A stretch of DNA of 64,000 nucleotides from Sulfuritalea sp. (GTDB lineage: Bacteria > Pseudomonadota > Gammaproteobacteria > Burkholderiales > Rhodocyclaceae), in NCBI GenBank assembly GCA_016716965.1, contig JADJUP010000027.1, forward strand, positions 19,597-83,596, written 5' to 3'. The notes under the pieces were generated by a model. The model was not told the DNA's origin. It saw only the letters and a program-made list of their open reading frames with translations, and did not search any database. The translations under genes and the position numbers were made by a program. Position 1 is the first letter of the stretch, and each line of letters begins with the position of its first letter. Below are positions 43,345 to 50,777 of this stretch, piece by piece.

Positions 43345-44268
43345 ATGAAGCTCGCGCTCAAGATCGATGTCGACACCTGGCGCGGCACCCTGCAGGGCGT
43401 GCCACGACTGGTCGAGATCCTGCGCCGGCACCGGGCCGACGCCAGTTTCCTCTTTTCGCTCGGCCCCGACCACACCGGGCGCGCCATCACGCGCGCCTTC
43501 CGCCCCGGTTTCCTGAAAAAGGTGAAACGCACCTCGGTGGTCTCGCACTACGGCGTCAAGACCCTGATGTACGGCACCCTGCTGCCCGGGCCGGACATCG
43601 GCCGGCGCGGCGCCGACATCCTGCGCGCCACGCGCGACGCCGGCTTCGAAACGGCGATCCATTGCTGGGACCACGTCAAGTGGCAGGACGGCGTCGGCGC
43701 GGCCAGTGCCGCCTGGACCGACGACCAGATGCGGCGCGCGCAGCAGCGCTATGCCGAGGTCTTTGGCAACGAATCACCGGGACACGGCGCGGCCGGCTGG
43801 CAGATGAACATCCACGCGCTGCGCCTGACGCAGCGGCTGGGTTACCGCTGGGCCTCCGACTGCCGCGGCACGCATCCCTTCGTACCGGTGTGGAACGGCG
43901 AGATCATTGCCTGTCCGCAACTGCCCACCACGCTGCCGACGCTCGATGAACTGGTCGGCACCGACGACCTGACGCCGGACAACGTCCACCTGCACCTGCT
44001 GCGGCTCACGATGCCCGCCACGCATGACCACGTCTTTACGCTGCATGCCGAACTGGAAGGACTCAAGTTCGGCGATACCCTCGAACGCCTGCTGACCGGC
44101 TGGCGCGAACAGGGCTACGAAATGGTATCGCTGGGCCGCATGCGCGACGCGCTCGACCCGGCGCTGCTGCCTCGCCACGAAATCGTCCGGGGCGAAATCC
44201 CCGGCCGCAGCGGATCCCTGATGCTGCAGGGCGAGGAGTTTCTGTCAACATGGAAGGAAGCTGCATGA
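43345..44268 (+). CDS. arnD: 4-deoxy-4-formamido-L-arabinose-phosphoundecaprenol deformylase
   Basis: NodB-type polysaccharide deacetylase-fold enzyme removing the formyl group from undecaprenyl-phosphate-L-Ara4FN. The 307 residues begin MKLALKIDVDTWRGTLQGVPRL, with the D/D metal and catalytic residues in KIDVDTW and the histidine ligands in AIHCWDHVKWQDG. The length and HPFVPVWNG block fit ArnD. The stop overlaps the peroxiredoxin start by 4 bp. Confidence 0.92.
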   Translation: MKLALKIDVDTWRGTLQGVPRLVEILRRHRADASFLFSLGPDHTGRAITRAFRPGFLKKVKRTSVVSHYGVKTLMYGTLLPGPDIGRRGADILRATRDAGFETAIHCWDHVKWQDGVGAASAAWTDDQMRRAQQRYAEVFGNESPGHGAAGWQMNIHALRLTQRLGYRWASDCRGTHPFVPVWNGEIIACPQLPTTLPTLDELVGTDDLTPDNVHLHLLRLTMPATHDHVFTLHAELEGLKFGDTLERLLTGWREQGYEMVSLGRMRDALDPALLPRHEIVRGEIPGRSGSLMLQGEEFLSTWKEAA

Positions 44269-44756
44269 CCGAGATATTCACCGCCAACCCCGCCCCCCCC
44301 TCCGCCATCGGGCTGCGTGTTCCCGATTTCAGCGTTCCCGCCACCGGCGGCGACTTCACGCTGTCAGCCTTTCAGGGCAAGCCGCTGGTGCTGTATTTCT
44401 ATCCCAAGGACAACACGCCGGGCTGCACCACGCAGGCGCAGCAGTTTCGCGACCTGCACGCCGAGTTCGCCAAGGCCGGCTGCGTGGTGTTCGGCGTCTC
44501 GCGCGACTCCCTGAAATCCCATGAAAGCTTCAAGGCCAAGCTCGGGCTGCCCTTCGAACTGATTTCCGACATCGAGGGCGTGCTTTGCCGCATGTTCGAT
44601 GTGGTGAAGAACAAGATGCTCTACGGCAAGAAGGTGCTCGGCATCGAGCGCAGCACCTTCCTGATCGACGCCGGCGGCATCCTGCGCCAGGAATGGCGCG
44701 CGACGAAGGCGGATGGCAACGCCGCCGCCGTGCTCGACGCCGTACGCAGGCTGTAA
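44265..44756 (+). CDS. bcp: Thiol peroxidase of the Bcp/PrxQ family, 1-Cys form
   Basis: Reduces hydrogen and organic peroxides. Starting at the ATG within ATGA at 44265 it has 163 residues. The peroxidatic cysteine is C54 in FYPKDNTPGCTTQAQQF. The resolving cysteine found five residues later in E. coli Bcp is Gln59, so it would work as a 1-Cys enzyme or use Cys in KAGCVVF or GVLCRMF. It is coupled to arnD by overlap, an unusual partner for an oxidative-stress gene. Confidence 0.9.
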   Translation: MTEIFTANPAPPSAIGLRVPDFSVPATGGDFTLSAFQGKPLVLYFYPKDNTPGCTTQAQQFRDLHAEFAKAGCVVFGVSRDSLKSHESFKAKLGLPFELISDIEGVLCRMFDVVKNKMLYGKKVLGIERSTFLIDAGGILRQEWRATKADGNAAAVLDAVRRL

Positions 44757-44763
44757 CGCAAAC

Positions 44764-44785
44764 AGGGCCGGTATTCCGGCCCTGC
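44764..44785. other. GC-rich hairpin after the peroxiredoxin gene
   Basis: CAGGGCCGG-TATT-CCGGCCCTG forms a perfect 9-bp stem just after the stop codon. No U-tract follows on the plus strand, so it may be a weak terminator or an mRNA 3' stabiliser. Confidence 0.45.
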
Positions 44786-44825
44786 CCTGCCCCTTACGCA
44801 TCAAGGCGGCTGGTTATCTTGAGCC

Positions 44826-44851
44826 AGCCCCTCACCAGCCCCTCACCAGCC
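44826..44851. repeat. Short tandem repeat, 11-bp unit upstream of phoH-like gene
   Basis: CCCCTCACCAG occurs twice in a row, followed by a third CCCC, ending 11 bp before the phoH-like start codon. No function is evident. Confidence 0.6.
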
Positions 44852-44862
44852 CCGAGGCTTCC

Positions 44863-46305
44863 ATGAACGCCAAGCGCACCAAGCCCGCAGGAAATCCGGT
44901 CACCAAGCTCTTCGTGCTCGACACCAACGTGCTGATGCACGACCCGCTGAGCCTGTTCCGATTCGAAGAGCACGACATCTACGTGCCGATGATGACGCTG
45001 GAAGAACTCGATGCCAACAAGAAAGGCATGTCGGAAGTCGCGCGCAATGCGCGCCAGACCAGCCGCCTGCTCGACGAAATCGTCAGCGGTGCCGAGCATG
45101 ACATGGCGCACGGCATCGCCCTGACCGAACCGTCACGCGAACTTGCAACCGGCCGCCTTTTCTTCCAGACCGAAGCCATCAACGGCATCCTGCCCAGCTC
45201 GCTGCCGACCGCCAAGGCCGACAACCAGATCATCGGCGTCGTCATGCACCTGGGCCAGAAGTTTCCCGGGCGCCCGGTCATCCTGGTATCCAAGGACATC
45301 AACATGCGCATCAAGGCCCGCGCGCTGGGCCTCGAAGCGCAGGACTACTTCAACGACAAGGTGCTGGAGGATACCGACCTCCTCTATACCGGCACTCTGG
45401 AACTGCCGCCCGATTTTTGGGATACCCACGCCAAGGGCCTGGAATCATGGAAGAAGGACAGCCGCACCTACTACCGCATCAAGGGTCCGCTTTGTCCTGA
45501 ATTGCTGGTCAACGAATTTGTCTGGCAGGAAGGTCCGCAACCGCTGCAGGCCTGGGTGAGAGTCGGCGCCGGCAAGACGGCGGAACTCGAAACCCTGATC
45601 GATTACAGCCATGCCAAGAACGCGGTGTGGGGCATCACCGCGCGCAACCGCGAGCAGAACTTCGCTCTGAACCTGCTGATGAATCCGGAAATCGACTTCG
45701 TCACGCTGCTGGGGCAGGCCGGCACCGGCAAGACCCTGCTGACACTGGCCGCCGCCCTGACGCAGACCATGGAGACCAAGCTCTTCACCGAGATCATCAT
45801 CACCCGCGTCACGGTTCCGGTCGGCGAGGACATCGGTTTCCTGCCCGGCACCGAAGAGGAGAAGATGACACCCTGGATGGGTGCGCTGGAAGACAACCTC
45901 GACGTACTCAACAAGCCTGCGGAAACACCCGCCGGTGGTGCCGCTGCCAACTATGGCGGCGACTGGGGCCGCGCCGCGACCATGGACCTGATCCGCAGCA
46001 GGATCAAGATCAAGTCGCTCAACTTCATGCGCGGCCGTACCTTCATGAACAAGTTCCTCATCATCGACGAAGCGCAGAACCTGACGCCAAAACAGATGAA
46101 GACCCTGATCACCCGAGCCGGCCCAGGCACCAAGGTGGTCTGCCTGGGCAACATAGCGCAGATCGACACGCCCTACCTCACCGAGGGCAGCTCGGGCCTG
46201 ACCTACGTAGTGGATCGCTTCAAGGGCTGGAGCCATTCCGGCCATGTCACGCTGCAGCGCGGCGAGCGCTCGCGCCTCGCCGAACACGCGGCGGAAGTGC
46301 TGTAA
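44863..46305 (+). CDS. PhoH-family protein with N-terminal PIN domain
   Basis: PIN-PhoH (PhoH2-type) protein: a PIN ribonuclease domain fused to an ATPase/helicase-like PhoH domain. The ATG at 44863 gives 480 residues. The PIN domain (about 15-155) starts FVLDTNVLMHDPLSLFRFEEH and includes TAKADNQIIGVV and VILVSKDINMRIKARALG with its acidic residues. The PhoH ATPase has Walker A GQAGTGKTLL near 284-293 and Walker B FLIIDEAQNLTPKQMKTLI. In other bacteria such proteins unwind and cleave RNA, some in toxin-antitoxin settings. No antitoxin-like gene is seen next to it. Confidence 0.9.
   Translation: MNAKRTKPAGNPVTKLFVLDTNVLMHDPLSLFRFEEHDIYVPMMTLEELDANKKGMSEVARNARQTSRLLDEIVSGAEHDMAHGIALTEPSRELATGRLFFQTEAINGILPSSLPTAKADNQIIGVVMHLGQKFPGRPVILVSKDINMRIKARALGLEAQDYFNDKVLEDTDLLYTGTLELPPDFWDTHAKGLESWKKDSRTYYRIKGPLCPELLVNEFVWQEGPQPLQAWVRVGAGKTAELETLIDYSHAKNAVWGITARNREQNFALNLLMNPEIDFVTLLGQAGTGKTLLTLAAALTQTMETKLFTEIIITRVTVPVGEDIGFLPGTEEEKMTPWMGALEDNLDVLNKPAETPAGGAAANYGGDWGRAATMDLIRSRIKIKSLNFMRGRTFMNKFLIIDEAQNLTPKQMKTLITRAGPGTKVVCLGNIAQIDTPYLTEGSSGLTYVVDRFKGWSHSGHVTLQRGERSRLAEHAAEVL
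45561..45582 (+). repeat. 22-bp dispersed motif, copy 9
   Basis: AGTCGGCGCCGG-CAAG-ACGGCG in the phoH-like gene, coding strand, reading RVGAGKTA. Confidence 0.72.
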
Positions 46306-46387
46306 GGCTTTGCTCCGGCAGTGCCGCCGGAGCATGCCAAGCCGTTTCCCTAGCCGCGGTAGGAAGCTGAACCCGCGGCGAAGTTCT

Positions 46388-46685
46388 AGCTACGGCCGCT
46401 CCCGGAGGTCGCTTAACACCGCTGCGCGATGTTAGCCTGCACTGAAACTTTGCCTCAGGTTCGATACGAACCTGGATGGCTGTTTTAGTTCCGGCCGCTC
46501 CCTGTGGTCGCTTAACATCGCTGCGCGATGTTAGCCTTCACTGAAACTTTGCCTCAGGTTCGATACGAACCTGAATGTCTGTTTTAGTTCCGGCCGCTCC
46601 CTGTGGTCGCTTAACATCGCTGCGCGATGTTAGCCTGCACTGAAACTTTCGCCTCAGGTTCGATACGAACCTGAGGCAAAGTTTT
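46388..46685. repeat. Three tandem 99-100 bp repeats with two hairpins each
   Basis: Units 46388-46486, 46487-46585 and 46586-46685 are over 90 percent alike by eye. Each has hairpin A, TAACATCGC-TGC-GCGATGTTA (one mismatch in unit 1), and hairpin B, CAGGTTCG-ATA-CGAACCTG. In unit 3 hairpin B is extended to a stem of about 18 bp with one bulge (46644-46683). It then overlaps the last codons and stop of dnaB, where it probably serves as the terminator. The stretch from 46306 to 46653 between phoH and dnaB contains nothing else that I can identify. Confidence 0.9.
46644..46683 (-). terminator. Terminator hairpin overlapping the dnaB stop codon
   Basis: Perfect 12-bp core GCCTCAGGTTCG-ATA-CGAACCTGAGGC, extended by AACTTT/AAAGTT across a one-base bulge. 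On the minus strand it spans the dnaB stop (46654-46656). The tail is only moderately T-rich (GTTTCAG). Confidence 0.6.
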
Positions 46686-48054
46686 CAAACTTGGTGTATT
46701 CGCCGAGGAAGGTCAGGCGCACGGTGCCGACCGGGCCGTTGCGGTGCTTGCCGATGATGGCTTCGGCCGTACCCTTGTCCTGGGTGTCGGGCTTGTAGTA
46801 CTCCTCGCGGTACATCATCATGATGATGTCGGCATCCTGCTCGATGGCCCCGGATTCGCGCAGGTCGCTCATCAACGGGCGCTTGTCGGTCCGTTCCTCG
46901 ACTTTGCGCGAGAGCTGCGACAGGGCGATGATCGGCACCTGCAACTCCTTGGCCAGCGCCTTGATCGAGCGCGAGATCTCGGAAATTTCCGTGGCGCGGT
47001 TCTCGCCAACGCGATTGGAACTCATCAGTTGCAGGTAGTCGATGATGATCAGGCCGAGCTTGCCGAACTGGCGATGCAGGCGCCGCGCGCGGGCACGCAG
47101 GTCGGTCGAATTGATGGCCCCGGTCTCATCGATATGGATCGGCGCCTCGTGCAGCTTGCCCAGCGCCACGGTCATCCGATCCCACTCGTCGTCGGTGAGG
47201 CGGCCGGTGCGCAGCTTGCTCTGGTCGATGCGGCCGACCGATGAAAGGAAGCGGGTGGCGAGTTGCGGCCCGGACATTTCCAGGCTGAAGATCGCCACCG
47301 GCAGGCGAAGTTCCACCCCGACGTGCTCGGCAATATTGAGTGCAAAGGCGGTCTTGCCCATCGACGGCCGGCCGGCCACGACGATCATGTCGCCCGCCTG
47401 CAAACCGGAAGTCATGCGGTCGAGGTCGGCGAAGCCGGTGGCCACGCCGGTGATGTCGGACTGGCTTTCACGCGCGAGCAGGGTTTCCATGCGCTCGACG
47501 ACTTCGCCGAGCAAGGGCTGGATCGCGACGAAGCCGTTGTTGCTGCGATTGCCCGCTTCGGCGATCTGGAAGATGCGCTGCTCGGCATCGTCGAGCAGTT
47601 GCTTGACGTCGCGCCCGGCCGGATTCAGTGCATTGCCGGCGATCTCGTCACCGACCGTGACCAGTTGGCGCAGGATGGCGCGTTCGCGGACGATTTCGGC
47701 ATAGCGGCGGATGTTGGCCGCCGACGGCGTGGCATTGGCGATTTCGCCGAGGTAGCCGAGACCGCCGGTCTGGTCGACTTCGTTCGATTGCTCGATGGAT
47801 TCGTACACCGTCACCACGTCGGCCGGCCGGCCCATCTGGATCAGCTTGCCGATATGGCGAAAAATCCGTCGATGGTCGTCGCGATAGAAATCGGTCTCGC
47901 GAACCACGTCGCCGATGCGATCCCATGCCGCGTTGTCGATCAGCAGTCCGCCGATCAGCGACTGCTCGGCCTCGATGGAATGGGGTGGAAGCTTGAGCGC
48001 GGCGACCTGGGAATCGACCGGCTGGGGGGGGGTGAAGGCTCGTACCTGGGCCAT
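46654..48054 (-). CDS. dnaB: Replicative DNA helicase DnaB
   Basis: Hexameric 5'-3' helicase at the replication fork. The 466 residues include the N-terminal DnaG-binding domain (LKLPPHSIEAEQSLIGGLL), Walker A GRPSMGKTAFALNIAEHV, and RLHRQFGKLGLIIIDYLQLM with Walker B. LKALAKELQVPIIALSQLSR and the C-terminal VRLTFLGEYTKFENF are typical. The usual end is extended by six residues (SGSYRT) encoded by the tandem repeat. Placement after rplI is common in betaproteobacteria. Confidence 0.96.
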   Translation of the reverse strand: MAQVRAFTPPQPVDSQVAALKLPPHSIEAEQSLIGGLLIDNAAWDRIGDVVRETDFYRDDHRRIFRHIGKLIQMGRPADVVTVYESIEQSNEVDQTGGLGYLGEIANATPSAANIRRYAEIVRERAILRQLVTVGDEIAGNALNPAGRDVKQLLDDAEQRIFQIAEAGNRSNNGFVAIQPLLGEVVERMETLLARESQSDITGVATGFADLDRMTSGLQAGDMIVVAGRPSMGKTAFALNIAEHVGVELRLPVAIFSLEMSGPQLATRFLSSVGRIDQSKLRTGRLTDDEWDRMTVALGKLHEAPIHIDETGAINSTDLRARARRLHRQFGKLGLIIIDYLQLMSSNRVGENRATEISEISRSIKALAKELQVPIIALSQLSRKVEERTDKRPLMSDLRESGAIEQDADIIMMMYREEYYKPDTQDKGTAEAIIGKHRNGPVGTVRLTFLGEYTKFENFASGSYRT

Positions 48055-48112
48055 TGCCGTCTCCGAAGTGAAGCGGAGAGTCTACCCTCCGGGGCACCGG
48101 ATGATAAGTGAA

Positions 48113-48148
48113 CAAGCTGTGGAAATCTTGTGGGCAAGCTGTGGAAAT
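48113..48148. repeat. Direct repeat of 14 bp upstream of dnaB
   Basis: CAAGCTGTGGAAAT occurs at 48113-48126 and again at 48135-48148, two helical turns apart, in the gap between rplI and dnaB. TGTGGAAAT resembles the reverse of a DnaA box (TGTGGATAA) but differs from it. A regulatory role is only a possibility. Confidence 0.5.
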
Positions 48149-48179
48149 GCGGTGCATGAAATTTGGCGCCGCAAATCAA

Positions 48180-48210
48180 ACGGGCCACCGGCGTTTCGCC
48201 GGCGGCCCGT
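48180..48210 (-). terminator. Terminator hairpin after rplI
   Basis: Stem ACGGGCC-x-CCGGCG / CGCCGG-x-GGCCCGT with a 3-nt loop and one internal mismatch. On the minus strand it is followed by TTTGATTTG. It sits 21 bp after the rplI stop and would end the rpsF-rplI operon before dnaB. Confidence 0.7.
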
Positions 48211-48230
48211 CTCGGTTCGAATGGGTGGGC

Positions 48231-48680
48231 TTACTGCTCGCCGAGCACCGATACCGTCACCGTCGTCACCACGTCGGAGTGCAGGGCGATCTGCACCGGC
48301 GTGTCGCCGATCGCCTTGAGCGGGCCTTCCGGCAGCCGGATCGCCGACTTCTCGACCGTGAAGCCTTGTGCTGCGAGCGCTTCGGCGATGTCATGGGTCG
48401 ATACGGAGCCGAACAGGCGGCCATCGACGCCGGTCTTGCGCGTGATCTGCAGCATCAGGCCTTCCAGCTTGGCGGCATCGGCCTGGGCGGCGGCAACCGC
48501 CTCGGCATGGGCGCGTTCGAGTTCGGCGCGCTTTTCCTCGAAGATCTTGCGGTTGGCTTCCGTCGCGCGCTTGGCCTTGCCCTGCGGGATCAGGAAGTTG
48601 CGGGCATAACCGTCCTTGACCTTGACCACGTCGCCGAGGCCGCCGAGATTCACCACTTTTTCCATCAGAATGATTTGCAT
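48231..48680 (-). CDS. rplI: 50S ribosomal protein L9
   Basis: 23S rRNA-binding protein with two globular domains and a long connecting helix. The 149 residues begin MQIILMEKVVNLGGLGDVVKVKDGYARNFLIPQGKA, the N-terminal L9 signature. An Ala/Glu-rich helix follows, then a C-terminal domain (GSVSTHDIAEAL, VEKSAIRLPEGPLKAIGD). It is the last gene of the rpsF operon, with a terminator after it. Confidence 0.97.
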   Translation of the reverse strand: MQIILMEKVVNLGGLGDVVKVKDGYARNFLIPQGKAKRATEANRKIFEEKRAELERAHAEAVAAAQADAAKLEGLMLQITRKTGVDGRLFGSVSTHDIAEALAAQGFTVEKSAIRLPEGPLKAIGDTPVQIALHSDVVTTVTVSVLGEQ

Positions 48681-48694
48681 GGTTTCGTCCTCGC

Positions 48695-48973
48695 TTACTG
48701 GTGCAGGTCGGTGTAGGGCATCAGCGCCAAGAAACGTGCGCGCTTGATGGCGGTCGACAACTGCCGCTGGTAGCCGGTCTTGGTGCCGGTGATGCGCGCC
48801 GGCATGATCTTGGCGTTTTCAGCGATGAAATCCTTGAGGATCTCGACGTCCTTGTAATCGATCTCTTCGATCTTCTCTGCGGTGAAGCGGCAGAACTTGC
48901 GACGCTTGAACAGGCTGCGGCCCTTGTCGTCCTTGCGCTTAACTCCGGTCTTGCTCTTCGGCTTGAATGCCAT
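48695..48973 (-). CDS. rpsR: 30S ribosomal protein S18
   Basis: Small-subunit platform protein that pairs with S6. The 92 residues contain the S18 core FKRRKFCRFTAEKIEEIDYKDVEIL followed by FIAENAKIMPARITGTKTGYQ and RQLSTAIKRARFLALMPY. The N-terminal extension MAFKPKSKTGVKRKDDKG is basic. Its start overlaps the end of priB by 35 bp. Confidence 0.96.
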   Translation of the reverse strand: MAFKPKSKTGVKRKDDKGRSLFKRRKFCRFTAEKIEEIDYKDVEILKDFIAENAKIMPARITGTKTGYQRQLSTAIKRARFLALMPYTDLHQ

Positions 48974-49325
48974 TTTCAGTTCCTTCCACGAATTCGACTG
49001 TATTCACATGCAGCATCGGGCTGCGTCGCTTGAGGCTCCTGGCGGCGAGAAAGCCTTCCAGTCTGACCCTGTCACCCGGTTTGGCTGCCAGCAGCACTTG
49101 CGCTGGTCGGCCCATGGCCACACAGGCCATCTCGCATTCCACCTTTCGTTCCACATCCGCTTCGACCTGGGTCGAGACGTGCGCGAGGAGAAACTCGAGA
49201 ACCGGTATTCCGGCAGGGGTGCGGCGCAAGGCGCCGCGCTCAAGCAAACGACCCGACAGCTGCGTCAGGTTGCTCGGCTTGTCCTCAGGCGGCAGCGGCA
49301 GCAGCCGGAGCCTCCACCTTGGCAT
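48939..49325 (-). CDS. priB: Primosomal replication protein N (PriB)
   Basis: Single-stranded DNA-binding OB-fold protein of the replication-restart primosome. The recognised region is NLTQLSGRLLERGALRRTPAGIPVLEFLLAH through GDRVRLEGFLAARSLK and LHVNTVEFVE. Homologs begin at the LTQLSG segment, but no ATG, GTG or TTG lies there. The nearest in-frame ATG (49325) adds about 18 residues and overlaps rpsF by 41 bp, giving 128 residues. A non-standard CTG start near 49271 is a possible alternative. Confidence 0.88.
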   Translation of the reverse strand: MPRWRLRLLPLPPEDKPSNLTQLSGRLLERGALRRTPAGIPVLEFLLAHVSTQVEADVERKVECEMACVAMGRPAQVLLAAKPGDRVRLEGFLAARSLKRRSPMLHVNTVEFVEGTENGIQAEEQDRS

Positions 49326-49668
49326 CGCCCTGCGTCAGCGAGCGCGACTTCTCTTCCTTCATCATCGGGGAAGGAGTCACCACCGCCTTGCGGGTTTTCA
49401 CCGTCAGGTGGCGCAGGACCGCGTCGTTGAACTTGAAGGCATGCTCGAGTTCCGCCAGGGTTTCGCCGTCGCACTCGATGTTCATGAGCACGTAGTGGGC
49501 CTTGTGCACCTTCTGGATCGGATAGGCCATCTGGCGACGCCCCCAGTCTTCGAGGCGGTGAATGGTGCCGGAACGCGCGGTGACCAGCGTCTTGTAACGC
49601 TCGATCATCGCCGGAACCTGCTCCGACTGGTCCGGGTGGACGATAAATACGACTTCATAATGGCGCAT
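49285..49668 (-). CDS. rpsF: 30S ribosomal protein S6
   Basis: Small-subunit protein that binds S18. From the ATG at 49668, which has AAGGAG 6 bp upstream, it has 127 residues. MRHYEVVFIVHPDQSEQVPAM, the EDWGRRQMAYPIQKVHKAHYVLMN core and VLRHLTVKTRKAV are all typical. The tail ends in an alanine-rich segment whose codons overlap priB. First gene of rpsF-priB-rpsR-rplI. Confidence 0.97.
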   Translation of the reverse strand: MRHYEVVFIVHPDQSEQVPAMIERYKTLVTARSGTIHRLEDWGRRQMAYPIQKVHKAHYVLMNIECDGETLAELEHAFKFNDAVLRHLTVKTRKAVVTPSPMMKEEKSRSLTQGDAKVEAPAAAAAA

Positions 49669-49734
49669 GCAATCTCCTTGTGGGTTGGTTACAGCCCCCC
49701 CGCATGCGTAACGGGTGGAGCAAGGGAACGCGCG

Positions 49735-49763
49735 ATTATACGAGGCCCGCCGCGCTTCGGCAA
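49735..49763 (-). promoter_or_regulatory. Sigma-70 promoter of the rpsF operon
   Basis: On the minus strand TTGCCG (plus 49758-49763) and a perfect TATAAT (plus 49735-49740) are separated by 17 bp, about 65 bp before the rpsF start codon. Confidence 0.65.
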
Positions 49764-49800
49764 GGCATTTCTCGACAAAAATCAAGGCCGTAAGGGCCGC

Positions 49801-49977
49801 TTAGCCGCAGTAGCGCAGGTTGCTGATATTGAGCAGCAAATCCGCCCCGCCATAGGCGGCGAAGGCCAAGCCGAGGGCGGCGCCCATCGCCAGCAAACCG
49901 GCAGCCCACAACCAGCGCCATGCACGCGACGCGAGGGGCGACCGGGGTGCCTGCGGCAACTGGCTCGGGGTATCCAT
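49801..49977 (-). CDS. Small hypothetical membrane protein (58 aa)
   Basis: From the ATG at 49977 the frame encodes 58 residues, MDTPSQLPQAPRSP at the N-terminus, then one hydrophobic segment (about 20-42) and the ending NISNLRYCG. I recall similar short proteins ending in NLRYCG in related genomes but cannot name a family. It follows rluF by about 41 bp on the same strand. AGGA lies upstream of the start. Function unknown. Confidence 0.6.
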   Translation of the reverse strand: MDTPSQLPQAPRSPLASRAWRWLWAAGLLAMGAALGLAFAAYGGADLLLNISNLRYCG

Positions 49978-50018
49978 GGCGACATCCTGCGCAGGCCGGC
50001 GTCCCGAGTCAAGCGCGG

Positions 50019-50753
50019 TCAAAAGGCCTCGCCTTCGCGCAGGAAACGCCACTGGCCGAGCGGCAGGTCGCCCAGGCGCACGCGCCCGATGCGCACGCGC
50101 TTGAGGCCTGTGACGCGCAGGCCGACCAACTCGCACATGCGGCGGATCTGGCGCTTGCGGCCTTCGGTCAGCACGAAGCTCAACTGATCGGAATTGGCCC
50201 AGGCCACCCTGGCCGGCCGCAACTTCTTGCCGTCGAGTTCGAGGCCGTGGTTGAGCAGCGCCAGGCTGGGCACGTCGAGCGCACCTTCGACACGCACCAG
50301 GTACTCCTTCTCCACCTTCGAGTCGTCGCCGATCAACTGGCGCGCCACGCGACCATCCTGAGTCAGGACCAGCAATCCGGTGGAATCGATGTCCAGCCTT
50401 CCGGCCGGTGCCAGGCCCTTGAGGTGCGAGGGCTGGAAGCGCTGCCGGTCGCCCGCGACCTGGGTCTTTGCCGAAACCAGGCTCGCCGCCGGCTGGTGGC
50501 CGTCCTCGGCCTGGCCGGAGACGTAGCCGATCGGCTTGTGCAGCAGGATCGTCGCCTGCCGCGCCTGCGTCGCGCGCGCTTCGGGCGCCAGCGTGATCAC
50601 CGCATCGGGTGCCGCGCGCGTGCCCAGTTGCGTCACCCGCTGGCCATCGACGAAGACCAGTCCGCGCTCGATGTAGCCATCCGCCTCGCGGCGCGAGCAC
50701 AGGCCGCGCTCCGCCAGCAGTTTGGAAACCCGGACACCCTGCGTATCATTCAT
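50019..50753 (-). CDS. rluF: 23S rRNA pseudouridine(2604) synthase RluF-type
   Basis: RsuA-family pseudouridine synthase of 244 residues from the ATG at 50753. The frame is open far upstream, antisense to rlmJ, and that part is rejected. An S4 domain (VRVSKLLAERGLCSRREADGYIERG) precedes the catalytic domain with Asp121 in GRLDIDSTGLLVL and the typical EGRKRQIRRMCELVG. Sequence around ATILLHKPIGYVSG and the short tail suit RluF better than RluB. The gene diverges from rlmJ with a 24-bp gap. Confidence 0.87.
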   Translation of the reverse strand: MNDTQGVRVSKLLAERGLCSRREADGYIERGLVFVDGQRVTQLGTRAAPDAVITLAPEARATQARQATILLHKPIGYVSGQAEDGHQPAASLVSAKTQVAGDRQRFQPSHLKGLAPAGRLDIDSTGLLVLTQDGRVARQLIGDDSKVEKEYLVRVEGALDVPSLALLNHGLELDGKKLRPARVAWANSDQLSFVLTEGRKRQIRRMCELVGLRVTGLKRVRIGRVRLGDLPLGQWRFLREGEAF

Positions 50754-50777
50754 GGTCGCGCATTCTATCCCGCACCC

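Noticed and set aside
46388..46685. The 99-bp tandem repeat as a CRISPR array
   Set aside because: Units are contiguous and almost identical along their entire length; there are no unique spacers and no cas genes.
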